Of a DNA stretch of 64,000 nt, positions 13,601 through 25,982 are shown piece by piece; within the stretch, counting starts at the first letter, position 1, and every line of letters begins with the position of its first letter. The translations under genes and the position numbers were made by a program. A model generated the notes under the pieces. The model was not told the origin of the DNA, did not search any database, and was given only the letters and a program-made list of their open reading frames with translations. The DNA comes from Megalobrama amblycephala (Eukaryota > Chordata > Actinopteri > Cypriniformes > Xenocyprididae). The stretch spans positions 5,395,896 to 5,459,895 of the forward strand of contig NC_063051.1 of NCBI RefSeq assembly GCF_018812025.1, in the 5' to 3' direction.

Positions 13601-15023
13601 GTGCCTCCTCCCTTTATTGGACACATTGGTTATTGTGCACCAACTTTGTCATTGGTATTGTCCCTGAGAGAAGTTGCAACTGCTTGTGGCGTTGCCTGAA
13701 TATGTTAGACTATATTAAAGTTCTCTGAACCTGGTAGTATGTTATTCATCTTAGCATTGCACATATAGACTTGTAACTTTACATTGTAACGCCGGAAATA
13801 ACAACAGCTACGTCCGGTGAACCTCTGGAGCTCATTTAGATTTGGTTCTCAAGAAACTTAACTAGCTTCTGGGTTGAGACCTTCTAGATCCCTGGTGAGG
13901 TCCATGATCTACTCCAATGATAAAATCTGGGAAAGTTGCTGAATCCAGGATGGATTGTCTGTGAGCACAAGGTCTTGGAGACAATGGGAGCTCATGTTCC
14001 ACTGGGGTGTAGAGATGATGGCTCATTTTCAGCATGGCTACACAGAGTAGAAGCTCATTATTTTGTGCTTGAAAGAATCTCACAGATGGAGACTCGTTCT
14101 TAGGTTTAATGTGGATGTACTAAAGGACGAGTCTTGTTCAAGATTCCCACGGGAGAATTTTCTTGGGTGAGTGGGAGTTTTTGAGAGCAGTCTACAATCT
14201 ACTATTATATGGAATGCGGCCCAATGTGTGCCAATTAGACCATAATCTACCCATGTGAGGGGGAGAAAATTATTAAAGGAGACATTAAAGTGGCAAAGGG
14301 CCAGTGTAGGAACTGAGGGCTGAGGCGACAACAACACTAGTGCACTGGTAACTAGACTGAATATATCTTTAATGATAATGAAAGTTGAAAGTGAGATTCT
14401 CTTCACTGGCGAGCCACTTACTTTTACCACTGCTGTTGTTATGTTTATTCTGGACCACATTTCAGATTACTGAGCAATCATTACAGTTCTCAAATGGCCA
14501 TAGTCAGGTTGTTAGGACTTAAAATGGTGCTGGCAAATTTGAAAGAACCATAATTTCAGCCATAGCAGAAACGTAATGTTAGTGTCCTAATTTCTACTCA
14601 TCACATTTCCATTTGCAGACGTACAATTACTCGACAGGCTTGAATCAGTCAGTGAGGTAAATTGTTTATCTGGCAGAGTGTCACTTGCATATGTTTAACT
14701 GGCCACTTTAGTCAAGTAGTATGACAGCTATTGGATTTGATATTCAAATTAATGGTGATGAAGAAAAAAGACACTTTAAAAATATTCATAATTACTTAAA
14801 GGGGTTGAATGATCTAAATCCTAAAATAGACAAAAAAATTAAATATCTAAAATTGACTGATTCTGATTATCTAAAAAGAAATATACTTAGTTAAATTATC
14901 TAAACATCCTTAAGCATTTGCTTAAGATTAAGAAGCAGAATATCATAAGACAGGGGTTTCTAAACTGAACACCTTAGACATAAATAATAATAACAATTAT
15001 TATTATTATTACTATGTTTTAAC
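10632..15023. other. Mostly no feature seen
   Basis: Apart from a MITE end at 12590-12710 and a GC-rich repeat-like block at 11335-11390 (GGGCCCCCAGATGTTCGGGG), nothing is recognised. Open frames at 12996-13271 and 14080-14460 (minus) lack domain signatures. Confidence 0.5.
12590..12710 (+). repeat. GTTCACCC-family MITE end fragment
   Basis: TTCTTCTGTGTTCCTTAGAA, GGAACGACATAAGGGTGGGT and GGGTGAACTACCCC. Related ends are at 29140-29510, 33180-33430, 33865-34090, 42290-42340 and 46504-46612. Confidence 0.65.
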
Positions 15024-15025
15024 TA

Positions 15026-16567
15026 CAATCCAAATTCTGGAAATGTTGGGACCTTTTTTAAATTTGAATAAAATGAAAACTAAAAGACTTCACATGAGCC
15101 AATATTTTATTCACAATACATAGACTGTACTGAGAAATTTTACACTTTTAGCCACTAAATGAGCTCAGTTCAAATTTGATGCCTGCTACAGGTCTCAAAA
15201 AAGTTGGCATGGGGGCAACAAATGGCTGAAAAAGCAGTACATTTTTAAAAGTTCAGCTGGGAGAACATCTAGCAACTAATTAAGTTAATTGATATCAGGT
15301 CTGTAACATAATTAGCTATAAAAGGGATTTCTTATAGAGGCAGACTCTCAGAAGTAAAGATGGGCAGAGGCTCTCCAACCTGTGAAAGAGTGTGTAAAAA
15401 TATTATGGAATACTTTAAAAACAATGTTCCTCAATGTCAAATTGCAAAGGCTTTGCAAATCTCATATAACATCATCAAAAGATTCAGAGAAACTGGAGAA
15501 ATCTCTGTGCGTAAGGGACAAGGCTGAAGACCTATATTGGATGCCCGTGGTCTTCGGGCCCTCAGACTACACTGCATCACTCATCGGCATGATTGTGTCA
15601 ATGACATTACTAAATGGGCCCGGGAAAACTTTCAGAAACCACTGTCGGTAAACACAATCCGCCGAGCCATCTGCAGATGCCAACTAAAGCTCTATCAATC
15701 AAAAAGGAAGCCATATGTGAACATGGTCCAGAAGCACCGTCATGTCCTGTGAGCCAGGGCTCATTTAAAATGGACTGTTTCAAAGTGGAAAAGTGTTCTA
15801 TAGTCAGACGAGTCCAAATTTGACATTCTTGTTGGAAATCATGGACGCTGTGTCCTCCGGGCTAAGGAGGAGGGAGACCTTCCAGCGTGTTATCAGTGTT
15901 CAGTTCAAAAGCCAGCATCTCTGATGGTATGGGGGTGCATAAGTACATAAGGTATAGGCAGCTTGCATGTTTTGGAAGGCACTATGAATGCTGAAAGGTA
16001 TATAAAGGTTTCAAAATAACATATGCTCCCCTCCAGACGACATCTATTTAAGGGAAGGCCTAGTGTATTTTAGCAGGACAATGTAAAACCACATACTGCA
16101 GCTATTACAACGGCATGGCTTTGTCGAAGAAGAGTCCGGGTGCTGAATTGGCCTGCCTGCAGTCCAGATCTTTCATCTATAGAGAAAAATACGTTAAAAA
16201 GATAACCACAAACTCTTCAGCAGCTGGAAACCAACATCAGGCAAGAATTGGACCAAATTCCAACACCAAAACTGCAGAAACTCATTGCCTTGATGCCCAG
16301 ACATCTTCAAACTGTTTTGAAAAGAAGAGGAGATGCTACACCATGGTAAACATGCCCCCGTCCCAACTATTTTGAGACCTATAGCAGGCATCAAATTTGA
16401 AATGAGCTAATTTTGTGCATAAAATTTTAAAATTTCTCAGTTTAAACATTTGTTATGTTATCTGTGTTCTATTGTGAATAAAATATTGGCTCATGTGATT
16501 TGAAAGTCTTTTAGTTTTCATTTTATTCAATTTTAAAAACGTCCCAACATTTCCCGAATTCGGGTTG
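15026..16567 (+). mobile_element. Tc1/mariner-type transposon, inactive
   Basis: Inverted ends (CAATCCAAATTCTGGAAATG... and the reverse complement of ...CATTTCCCGAATTCGGGTTG) extend with interruptions for about 200 bases. They include the TTTTATTC and AAGTTGG/AGTTGGGAC blocks. TA dinucleotides flank both ends (15024-15025, 16568-16569), as expected for Tc1 insertion. The total of 1542 bases fits a one-gene Tc1-like element. Confidence 0.88.
15360..16375 (+). pseudogene. Tc1-like transposase, degenerate
   Basis: The ATG at 15360 reads MGRGSPTCERVCKNIMEYFK and a helix-turn-helix region (QIAKALQISYNIIKRFRETG). A stop interrupts after GQG, before DARGLRALRLH. Another fragment has ENFQKPLSVNTIRRAICRC, the second helix-turn-helix, ending at HRHVL. 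Later pieces of the DDE catalytic domain are broken across frames (for example 'NHG..CPPG', 'CQPARIGPNSN', 'PKLQKLIALMP' type text around 15830-16320). Multiple stops and frameshifts rule out function. Confidence 0.8.
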
Positions 16568-16569
16568 TA

Positions 16570-18287
16570 ATTACAAAAATAAAGACAAATATATTGCTGC
16601 TGTAAATTGCAATTGTACTGTAAAAAAAAAGAAAAAATTGTTAATTATAATAATAATTTTAATTTACACTACAAGTAACATTATTTTTGTCTTAAATTCT
16701 TCACTTTCAAACATAAAAACCCTCAAGCTTTAAATATTTCAAATCCTCAAGCTTTTATTTTGGCAAAATACCGATCATGCGGTTTTGTGGGCAGGGGTTC
16801 GTAAGAATCATTTTTAATGCTTTTAAGAGCACTCCAAAATGAGTTAGGCACTGGTAAAACATCTATTATTATATAATATAAAAATTTTGACACACTACAA
16901 GAAATGAATGGTTGTCAATGGAGAAACATGATCTTGACTGCCAGAATGTGCATTTCCGGCATCCGCAGTGGCTAACTGGGCAACTGTTTTGTAGAGCTGC
17001 GTCATAAACTAAAGTAGACTGGCTATTAGAAAAAGGTCAAATCAAAATGTCCTGATCCAACATCCTGTTTCAATAGGAAATATGTCAAAATAGGAAAGAA
17101 AAGTCTTGGGGTGTACAGACTGTCCATAGCTGCTGGAAGCTGCTGCACATTTGCTTTTTTAGGATTATGTTCTCAGCTTGAAAACCAAGCTTTGAATGAA
17201 TCGGTGCAGGACTGTTAGGTACAGTGATTAAATATTACAATATTTAAGAATCATGTATTCTTCATTTTCACCATTTCATGCTTTTTTACCAGTTTTAATG
17301 TAACTATGAAAAGCTAATGATAGCTTGAGGGACTTTAGCTGTGAGCTTAGCCTGCTCTAGATTCAACAGTAATACATACCCTGCTGTTTTTATAAGAGCA
17401 GTTCCTTGGATTTATTAGCATGAATGTATATTTTGCACTATGTGTCTGCACATTTTGGATGTTTAAATATGTATTATGTGATTCACAATGTGCTTAAAAT
17501 GCTTACTAGCTTTCATTGACCCTTCATCTATTGCTTCCTTGTGGGCTGTTTCTGACAACAAGATAATTGAGGTTTTTAGCATGGGCTAAACCCCACCGCC
17601 ATTAATGAAGCAGAAACAAAAACGCTGTTTCAATTATATAATTATCTTCCACCAATAATCCTTCCACTCTCTGCTAGAGTGAATGAGTCCCATATAATGT
17701 TGATTTTAGACCTTATCTAATTCTAAGCACTAAAATCTCATTCAGATTTTGTTGGTGTAAAACAGCAAGAGGATATGAATTATAAATACTGTCTCGGCTT
17801 GAGCGAGTGCAATTTTGTCTACACACATATCAATCCCATGTGCCCCAAACAAATATGCTTGTCACTTTGCATAATGTATAAGTTACAGGGCAGACTGGTT
17901 GTGTCTGTTAATGTAATGAGGAGGGTTACCTGAGCTCCCTCCTGCTAGCAGCGCAGAATCTGATGGTGGAAACTCGATCTCGCCATTCGAGAATTGCAGG
18001 GTTGATTAGATTTCGGTTTATTGTCCAGAACCAGTTGATTTCAAGGACTAATTTTAAACCTTTGGAAGTGAAGTGTGTGTGGTTTTCACTCACCACTATG
18101 CTGGTTATGTGTTTTTGAGTGCATTGGTTTGTTGCCTCATATTGTAGTTGATAGAGAATTAACTTTAAATCAAGTCTTCAGAGTTATTTGCAGTTTTCTT
18201 GTAATTAGCTTGGGAATTGTGAAGTCCCGGCATGTGTCCAGAGACATTATATAGGGAGTAGATGGACCACTTGTGTATGCTATATAC
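16570..18287. other. No feature seen
   Basis: Anonymous intron- or intergenic-like DNA. Confidence 0.55.
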
Positions 18288-18341
18288 ACTACTGTTCAAA
18301 AGTTTGGGATTTTTTATTATTATTATTATCATTTTAGAGAA

Positions 18342-19202
18342 ATTAAAGTGTTAGTTCACCCAAAAATTAAAATTATCCCATAATTTACTCACCGTCAAGC
18401 CATCCTAGGTGTATATGACTATCTTCTTTCAGACAAACACAATCTGAGATGAAAAAATGCATCCATCCATCATAAAAATAATCCATATGGCTACAGGGGG
18501 TTAATAAAGGTCTTCTGAAGCAAAGTAATGGGTTTTTGTAAGAAAATTATTTAAAAATCCATATTAACTATATTAACTAGCTTCTGGCAGACAGTGTATG
18601 CATCATTTTGCGGCGGAAGAGTAATCTCTGACCCGACACATGACATGATGACAAACGCGAAAGCTCAGATAATAGAGCAAAACAAAACACTGGTCACAAA
18701 TTGGAAGTCTACAATGAGAATTTTTAAAGAGAAATGTTGGAGGATTTCCATATAAGAGAAGTTTGTTACACAGCCCTATTTGTTTAAACCACAAGAGGTG
18801 TCTAAGCTTATGATTCCCCTACATCCTGCGTCATACATCGTGTCTTATGGTGCAAGTTGACTTGTGCAGTATACGTATGGCCGTCTGCTGAAAGCTGGTT
18901 ATTTTAGTTTATAAAGTTTTAAAAATGGATTTCTTACAAAAACCCATCACTTCTCTTTAGAAGCCCTTTATTAACCCTGGAGTCGTAGGGATTATTTTTA
19001 TGATGGCTCTATGCATTTTTTGGGGCTTCAAAATCACACCCCCTATTCATTACCATTATAAAGCTTGGAAGAGCCAGGATATTTTTTAAATATATCTCTA
19101 ATTGTGTTTGTCTGAAAGAAGATAGTCATATACACCTAGGATGGCTAGAGGGTGAGTAAATCATGGGATAATTTTCATTTTTAGATGAACTATCCCTTTA
19201 AT
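18342..19202. mobile_element. Long palindromic MITE (GTTCACCC family) inside another repeat
   Basis: The left arm contains TTAGTTCACCCAAAAATTAA and GCCATCCTAGGTGTATATGA. The right arm is its reverse complement, ending in GATGAACTATCCCTTTAAT. The inverted arms exceed 100 bases, and weaker pairing (TTACAAAAACCCAT / ATGGGTTTTTGTAAG) continues inward. The flanks (18288-18341 and 19203-19260) are the two halves of another fish repeat (CTACTGTTCAAAAGTTTGGG ... AAGCAAGGATGCATTAAATT), so the MITE inserted into it. Confidence 0.78.
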
Positions 19203-19622
19203 AAGCAAGGATGCATTAAATTGATGAAAAGTGAAAGTGCATTGTTACAAAAAATAGTGTCAGAGAAGCAATCTCTCAGTTTTCACCATGTAACTCTTGT
19301 GCAAACTTGTGATTTTTTTTTTTTTTTTCACACAGTGAAGTTGCTGTGGGAATGTAAGTCTAAATGAGTCTAAGAGCTGACCTTGCTGCTCAGATGCAGC
19401 CAGATGGTTAAGTGCAGTAAACACAGAGAGGGTCAGAGCACACAGAGACCTCTGCCACATGGTGCAGTCAACACAGCGGGACTGCACGGATCAAGGCACG
19501 CGCGGGGCTCTAATGCAGATGGTAATTCCTGTGGAAATCCACATCAGAGTTGAAGTTAAATACTCTCTGATCTGCCTGACTTTGACAGGTGTTGAAGATT
19601 TGCAAAAATTTGGGTTGTGCAC

Positions 19623-20418
19623 CAGGATGCACCGAAATGAAAATTCTGGGCTGAAACAGAAACCTAAAATTATGGATGCACTTTGCTGAAAACCGAAAAT
19701 GCTTTTTTAAAAATATTTAGCTTTTTTTGTATATTTGTATTGATATTAGATTTTTTTAATGAAATTCAATCATTTTAATAATACTGAATTTAAAAAATAC
19801 AAGCCAATAAAATAAAATAACCACACTTTTATTGAAAGTAACACGTAAAATTGGACAAAAAATATATTAATATTAAATATCAATATAATATTCTTTATTC
19901 AGTTCTATGCAACAGAATCAGATTTAACAGATTTATTTTTTGACCAGTTATCTAAATAATGCATAGTCCTCCAAAGCTATTATTATCAGAGCATGTGAGC
20001 AGATCAGTGAATTAGAGGGTCGCGTCATTTTATCAACGTTGCCCTGCACAGCGATACCATAGCATGTTACAGCACTGTAGGGTTACTGCAAACAGAAACA
20101 AGTATACTACTATATAAAAACATAATTTCTGTGTGTTATTTGAGCAGACTTTGCTTTTCTAATGAGCATGAACGGTATATGAGTGGAGTGTTTGCATGGG
20201 CCATGAGCAACTGAGCGGAGCTCGCATGCATAGAGCGGAATATTGAACGAAGAGTCACACTGCGCAATAATAACAGCTAGAACGAGAGTGAAACGCTGAA
20301 CACTGAGGGATGGGGTGGAGCGGCATATATTTTCGCCCATTTTTGTCTTTCAGCCAAAGACTGAAAATGGCATTTTCAGCCAATAATTTTCGGTCACCGA
20401 AATTCCAGTGCATCATTA
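19623..20418. mobile_element. hAT-type non-autonomous element with perfect 8-bp target duplication
   Basis: Identical octamers TTGTGCAC lie at 19615-19622 and 20419-20426. The ends CAGGATGCACCGAAATGAAA and ...TTCGGTCACCGAAATTCCAGTGCATCATTA are imperfect inverted repeats containing GATGCAC/GTGCATC. The interior has mirrored AAAACCGAAAA / TTTTCAGCC modules and no transposase. Confidence 0.88.
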
Positions 20419-20426
20419 TTGTGCAC

Positions 20427-22839
20427 CAATTAGAACTTAATTGAGAATGCTAATTCATTCATTTGAATTAAGGCAGCAAACAGGATGCAGAATAATATTT
20501 TGAATTTGAATTTAAAGAATTAAAATGAAGTGCAATTCAAAAGAAGTTAATTTCAATCATGACAACTCTCAGAGTAGTTTTGGAATGTTATTGAATATGG
20601 TAGTCTCAATGTATTTGGTATTGGAGGACTGGGTCTGCTACGCTGCTGCTGCTGCTGCAGGGCAGGTATATGGACTTGCTACTGCTATTAGACACACAGA
20701 AAATCTGCTGTAAGCATGTAAGATATGCTGCTGCTGAATATATAGACAAATCCCTATAGCAGATCTAGACAGGTGGAACTGGGGGAGGTGGAGGGTTTCA
20801 GAAAAACTCTAAATGCGCAGGACTTGCCTACAGCAAACGCTGACCCAGATTTGAATGTTGAGCAATCTCATTGGCTGCTGAATCAACAGGTCTTTTGAAG
20901 TGTTTGGATGCAAACACCTTCCTTCCAAACTATCTGCAATCTTATCATTTTGTGTACACCTGCCCAAATGCAAATTAAATTTACAGGAAGAGTTCAGATT
21001 ATAGAATTTATTTTCATTGTTTCAGTTCTACCTTGAACTGTTCCACAGTCTGGTGAAAATATAAATCAGTGGAGCACATGATGTGGGATTCCCAAGCCAC
21101 CTGACAAAAGGCAGGTTGTTTTTTGTCAAATGTCATGAACCAAAAAAGTGTGAAGCACAGATCTTGCGCATCCAAAGGTCCCAAGATGTCACACAACAAG
21201 AAGTAAAAATTGGTTTGAGCGTATTTTGGACCTGTTGTGGAAAGAATGAATGTTTTGCAGTGTTTTTGATCTCTTTTTACATTTGCATATTCCTGGAGGT
21301 ATTAATCTGGTTGATGTGATGATTTTCTTAAAGTTGACATGAAATTTACTTTCTTAATACTGCATGTTCCTGGTCTTTCTATGCATAATTCATCAGTGCA
21401 CTTTTTTCCCCAAAGAAATAAGTTTGTCTTTCGTCATAACTTGCTCCACCTCAACCAATTTATATACAGTACTCTGTGTATATTGCGAGCATTTGCACTA
21501 CCTATTTTGCAAAAGCTCTAACAATCTGTCAGTGTTTGAAAATGGCATATTTTTTACAATACTGTTTGATTTGATTCATGATAACTAAGTTATTACATTT
21601 AAAAAAATTTTTTTTTTTTTTATTAAATGTATTTGATCGTTGGTTTTTATATATAAAAATTCACATTGCCAATAATCTATTAATGGTATTTAGACACTAT
21701 TTAGGCAAATTTAGTCGCTTGATGTGATTTTACTGATCTGACGAAATATAAATGCTCTCCATAACACAACGATTATCTGGTTTCCAGAGGTGGTTTGAGT
21801 GCATGTTGTGCGGAAATAATAGATTGGATTTATATTCGTTTTGCAGAGACACATTAATGTGGTCGAGTTGAAATGAAAAATACACACAGAGTAGGAAAGC
21901 AATGTGTAAAATTGAATAACTAAAATGAAAATATGCCTATTATGCATTGTGTATATACTGGCAACATAACAGCTGGTAATGAAGTCAAGTCTAGAATCTG
22001 CATTGTATTATTTTGCATCTTTTTCCAGCTATGGCTTTTGTCACATTATTGCCATGTGCTCCAGCTTTCAGAGTGATCCTCCCGTGCTCTCAGTGCCATC
22101 TAACAGAGATGTCGGCTGGCTCTCCCACTGACATGACCTTGAGTGGAGGGATGCCACGCTCTTCATAAACAGGAGTTGACAGAGCATGGATCTAGAAATG
22201 GCATCTTCTCAAATAATCACATCTCCTGTTGGACAGGTCTTAGCGGGTCTCCGTAAGGACAGTGTCTTATTCACCTAGAGATAACATTTGAGTGACGTTA
22301 GCTTTAACGGGAGCCAAGGCGTCTGTTCTCATAAAACCTCCAGTCATGGCAGAAGCGACTGTCCTTCAGCCTTTATCTTGCCCAGTCTTGCTGTGTGTTC
22401 TGGAATATATTATAAGACCTGGCTTTACATTTGATATATTTAAATGAGCATGACATCCCCACACCAGCTAAACCTCTGCTATCCTCGTTCAGGCTTATCT
22501 TCCTATAGGCAGATGAAACCACATTTGAGATTACATTTTATGCATTGGAAGTTTAGAAACCTCATTAATATGAAGGATCTCACATTTGAAGAGTTCTCTC
22601 TCCATTTATGAGCAAGTTTTTTTCAACATATGCATCAGGTCGGACAGTGGTGTACCGCAAGTGACCGTACCCCACAAGTAATAAAGTCATGCACAAGCGT
22701 TCGTATCAGAAATTAAATAATATCACTGATCAAACTATTATGCTAATGAAAATAATTGAAAACATAATACATAATATATATATGACAACGTCTGTTCATA
22801 TTCTCATGATGAAAAATTTTATTTTTTTATTCAAAAATG
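20427..22839. other. No feature seen
   Basis: A short (CTG)n-like run is at 20641-20657. Part of it (about 22000-22640) is less AT-rich and repeat-free, so it could hold conserved non-coding DNA; not testable here. Confidence 0.5.
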
Positions 22840-22985
22840 AAAAATGTGTCATTTTCTCACCCACATTTGTTCCAATCCCATATGCTGTTTTTTTTTCCTG
22901 AAACACGAAAAAACAAAATCTTTTTCTCTCAGGTTTTTTTCCAAAAAATTATGTTTATAGTGCTGTAAATTACAGCAAATGGGCT
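22840..22985 (+). repeat. Interspersed repeat, copy A
   Basis: Shares CATTTGTTCCAATCCCATAT and the GTGCTGTAAATTACAGC end with the sequence at 25484-25612. Direct orientation, diverged. Confidence 0.6.
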
Positions 22986-23086
22986 GATTTTCTATTAATA
23001 ACAAATCTCACAAGTCACATAGCTTACTTTTACGATTTTACAGTGGGTTTTTTTTTTCTTTTCTTTTGTCCTTTATGGAACTTGAC

Positions 23087-23416
23087 TATGGAAGCTTGTT
23101 TATGCCACTGAATACAAATAAAAAAGGTAATCATGACTTTTTTATCTCACAATTCTGACTTTTTTTCTCGCAATTGCATGATATAAACTCCCAATTGTGA
23201 GTTATAAAGTCAGACTTGGGAGATATGAAATCGCGATTCTCTGAAAAATGTTTATTTTTCCCCTCAGAATTGGACTTCATAACTCGCAATTTGTGTCTTT
23301 ATATCACACAATTCTGAGAAAAAAAGTCAGAACTGTGAGATATAAACTCACAATTGTAAGATAAAAAGTCGCAGTTATCTTTATTTTTTATTCCGTGGTG
23401 GAAACAAGCTTCCATA
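23087..23416. mobile_element. Foldback MITE with target duplication CTTGAC
   Basis: Starts TATGGAAGCTTGTTT and ends AAACAAGCTTCCATA. The arms are built from alternating ACTTTTTATCTCACAATT-type modules in both orientations. CTTGAC lies on both sides (23081-23086 and 23417-23422). With one mismatch the duplication could be 8 bp. Non-coding. Confidence 0.82.
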
Positions 23417-23714
23417 CTTGACAAACATGCTCTCTATGGGCTGTCGTATGAAAAAGAGTTGCATGAATATTTTATCTTTTCTTTTATGTTTCACAGAAAA
23501 ACAGCTTACAGTTTTGAAATAACATGAAGGCAAGTAAATGACAAGATTTAATAATTAAAAGTAATTTTTAAAAATGTATTTTTAATAAATATATTTATAA
23601 AACAAATATTTAAATATATTTTCTTTCTTGATTTTTCATTTTAAGTGAGCTGTCACCCACCAGTTAATAAATAAATTCAACTTATTTAAGTTAAGCACTT
23701 AATAAATAAATTAA

Positions 23715-23718
<4 letters not shown>

Positions 23719-23758
<40 letters not shown>
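23719..23758. repeat. (AT)n microsatellite
   Basis: About 20 AT units. Confidence 0.95.
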
Positions 23759-23762
<4 letters not shown>

Positions 23763-23853
23763 ACATATCTATTTTTCCATCAAAAACATGTGATACCATG
23801 AACATTATTTATGATACATTAATACATTAATTATGATACATTAATTATGATTC

Positions 23854-23895
23854 CTGTTTACATACATTTATTAATACATAAATGTATGTAAACAG
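23854..23895. repeat. Perfect palindrome with 18-bp arms
   Basis: CTGTTTACATACATTTAT, six-base loop TAATAC, then the exact reverse complement ATAAATGTATGTAAACAG. AT-rich; function unknown. Confidence 0.85.
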
Positions 23896-25483
23896 TATAT
23901 ACAGTATTGCCTAGATGTGGTTTCAGTTAAATGAAAGACCAAAATATCAGAGGTTCACTGGTAGGGTGTTCTGTATGCCAGTGAGGTTGGATAGATTACT
24001 ATTAGCCTCCGTGTCTAGCGTGCGCCGTCAAGGTGATAAGTCCTCCCTATTAAGGGAGATAACTTTGACTAATCATACCGAATTGCTTTCATTAGGGTGA
24101 CTGAATTGGAGGCATACATATAAAAGACAGTCTCAGCATGTTCTCTTAAACACTTTCCACACTGCTCGATTCCTTTGCTAACACCCATGTTGGCCGTTGA
24201 AGAGCCGAGCACTCAGGACATCAAAGGTGGTTGTAAAAGCAAGGTGAAATAGGCTGTCATTCTGCTGAGCATTTGTGTGATTTCAGTCCAGACATGGTTA
24301 CGCAACTCGCCTCAAACTGAGACAAAATTGTTATTATTCCTTTGAACTTAATTATCCTTGATGATATTAGGATGCTTTCAGCGGCAAGAAATTGGTGTGT
24401 TTCATTTCGTCGGATAAGGAGAAAGCTACAAGTGAAAGCAATATTAAAGATGAGTTTCTTGAGATGGCCAAAAGCATTTCTCAGGAGTCATTACGAAATA
24501 ACGCGTTGAAAAAATATCACCGCAATAAGAGACTTTTCTTAAAAAAAGAAAATATCAAACGATAGCCGTAAACACATTTTGGCTGGCTTACAGTGGTAAT
24601 AAATGCATTAATTTGACAATATGCCAGCACTATTATTTTGTGTCTATACTTATGTCACCCTCTAGCACCATCTCATCTCTTTGCATGATAATGACTGTTA
24701 TAGAAGTCTGTATATGTTTTGATACGAGGCAACTCTTTAATATTCATGTCTGCTCATTGTGCACATGAAGCGCTGGAAGAATTTTGGATCCATTTTCTTT
24801 GACTTGGCCAGGCATACCAGACTTGTCAGAAGAATTTCTAAATGATGTCAGTAAAATGAAGCTGCAGGCATTTCTGATTGGCTTCCAGTATTGGTTTTTG
24901 TATTTAGTTTGTAAAGTGTATTGAATTGTTTGAGTTACCTTGTACTAACAAGCTCTTAGTAGTAGCATTTATAGATCTAAAGGAGACAGTTCACCCTAAA
25001 ATTAAAATTTTCTCATCATTTTTTGTCAAAAGAGCTTTGGGCCCCAATGTCATTTCATTGTAAGAAAAAATCATACATTTTTCAAAATGTCTTCTTTTGT
25101 AGCATTTTCATTTATGACTAAACTCTCCTTTTAAGGTTGAAGTTTTAGACATTCTCTTCCCGTGATCAGATGCGCTAAGGTCACAAGATGGCCTTATGTG
25201 TTCTTGAAGTTCCTGAAGTTCAAACAAAGGTTCAGATATTCATGTTGAAGAAGAACATGTTTCATTCTTGTATCTGGATTGGTCCAATTGAATATTAATA
25301 TTCACAGTCACAATTGAGGCATTTTAATTATAGTGAAACACATGCTTTGATTTCTTTGGATTTCAGTCTTGACGACAAATGGTGAGATACCCCAGGGATT
25401 TGTCCTTGGAGACTGTGTCCGTACATGTTCTCACAATGAAACTATTTATCCAAAAAAGAAAAAAAAAAGAAAAAAAGAAATTG
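23896..25483. other. No feature seen
   Basis: Repeat-poor DNA (about 24100-24960) with no coding signal. Confidence 0.5.
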
Positions 25484-25612
25484 ATATTTTCTCACCCATG
25501 TTTTGTTCCAATCCCATATGCTGTTGTTTTTATTCCCGTGGAACATGAAAAATAATTTTTAAAGAATCTTCACACAGGTCTTTTCCATACAGTGCTGTCA
25601 ATTACAGCAGAG
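25484..25612 (+). repeat. Interspersed repeat, copy B
   Basis: Diverged copy of 22840-22985 (TTTTCTCACCCATGTTTTGT, TCCAATCCCATATGCTG, GTGCTGTCAATTACAGC). It is preceded by an A/G-rich run at 25453-25482 and followed by the half MITE at 25690. Confidence 0.6.
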
Positions 25613-25689
25613 CGGACGAGTCGCGTTCACTTTTAACTCTTTCCCCGCCAGCAATCAAAAGCCACCGGCAGCATTTTTGATCATTTTCA

Positions 25690-25982
25690 CAAAAATATAC
25701 ATGGTTATTTTTCTTACAAAAATACATCCCTTCACTTCAAAAGGCCTTTATTAACCCCCCGGAGCCGTATGGATTACTTTTTTTATGGATGGATGCATTT
25801 TTTCTGTCCTCAGAATGTGGGTTACCATTCACAACCATTATAAACCTTGGAGGACTAAGGATATTTTTAAATATATCTCGGATTGTGTTCGTCTGAAGGA
25901 AGATTGTCATATACACCTAGGATGGCTTGAGGGTGAATAAATCATGGGATCATTTTCATTTTTGGGTGAACTATCCCTTTAA
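25690..25982 (+). repeat. Half copy of the 18342-19202 MITE
   Basis: Contains TTCTTACAAAAATACATCCC, GAGCCGTATGGATTA, CATATACACCTAGGATGGCT and ends GGGTGAACTATCCCTTTAA. It matches only the right arm of the foldback element. Confidence 0.75.

Noticed and set aside
14080..14460. 126-codon minus-strand ORF
   Set aside because: No recognisable domain, no splice or promoter context, and overlapping chance frames. Left uncalled.
25440..25482. A/G-rich run as a SINE poly(A) tail
   Set aside because: No tRNA-like A and B box sequence found upstream of it.
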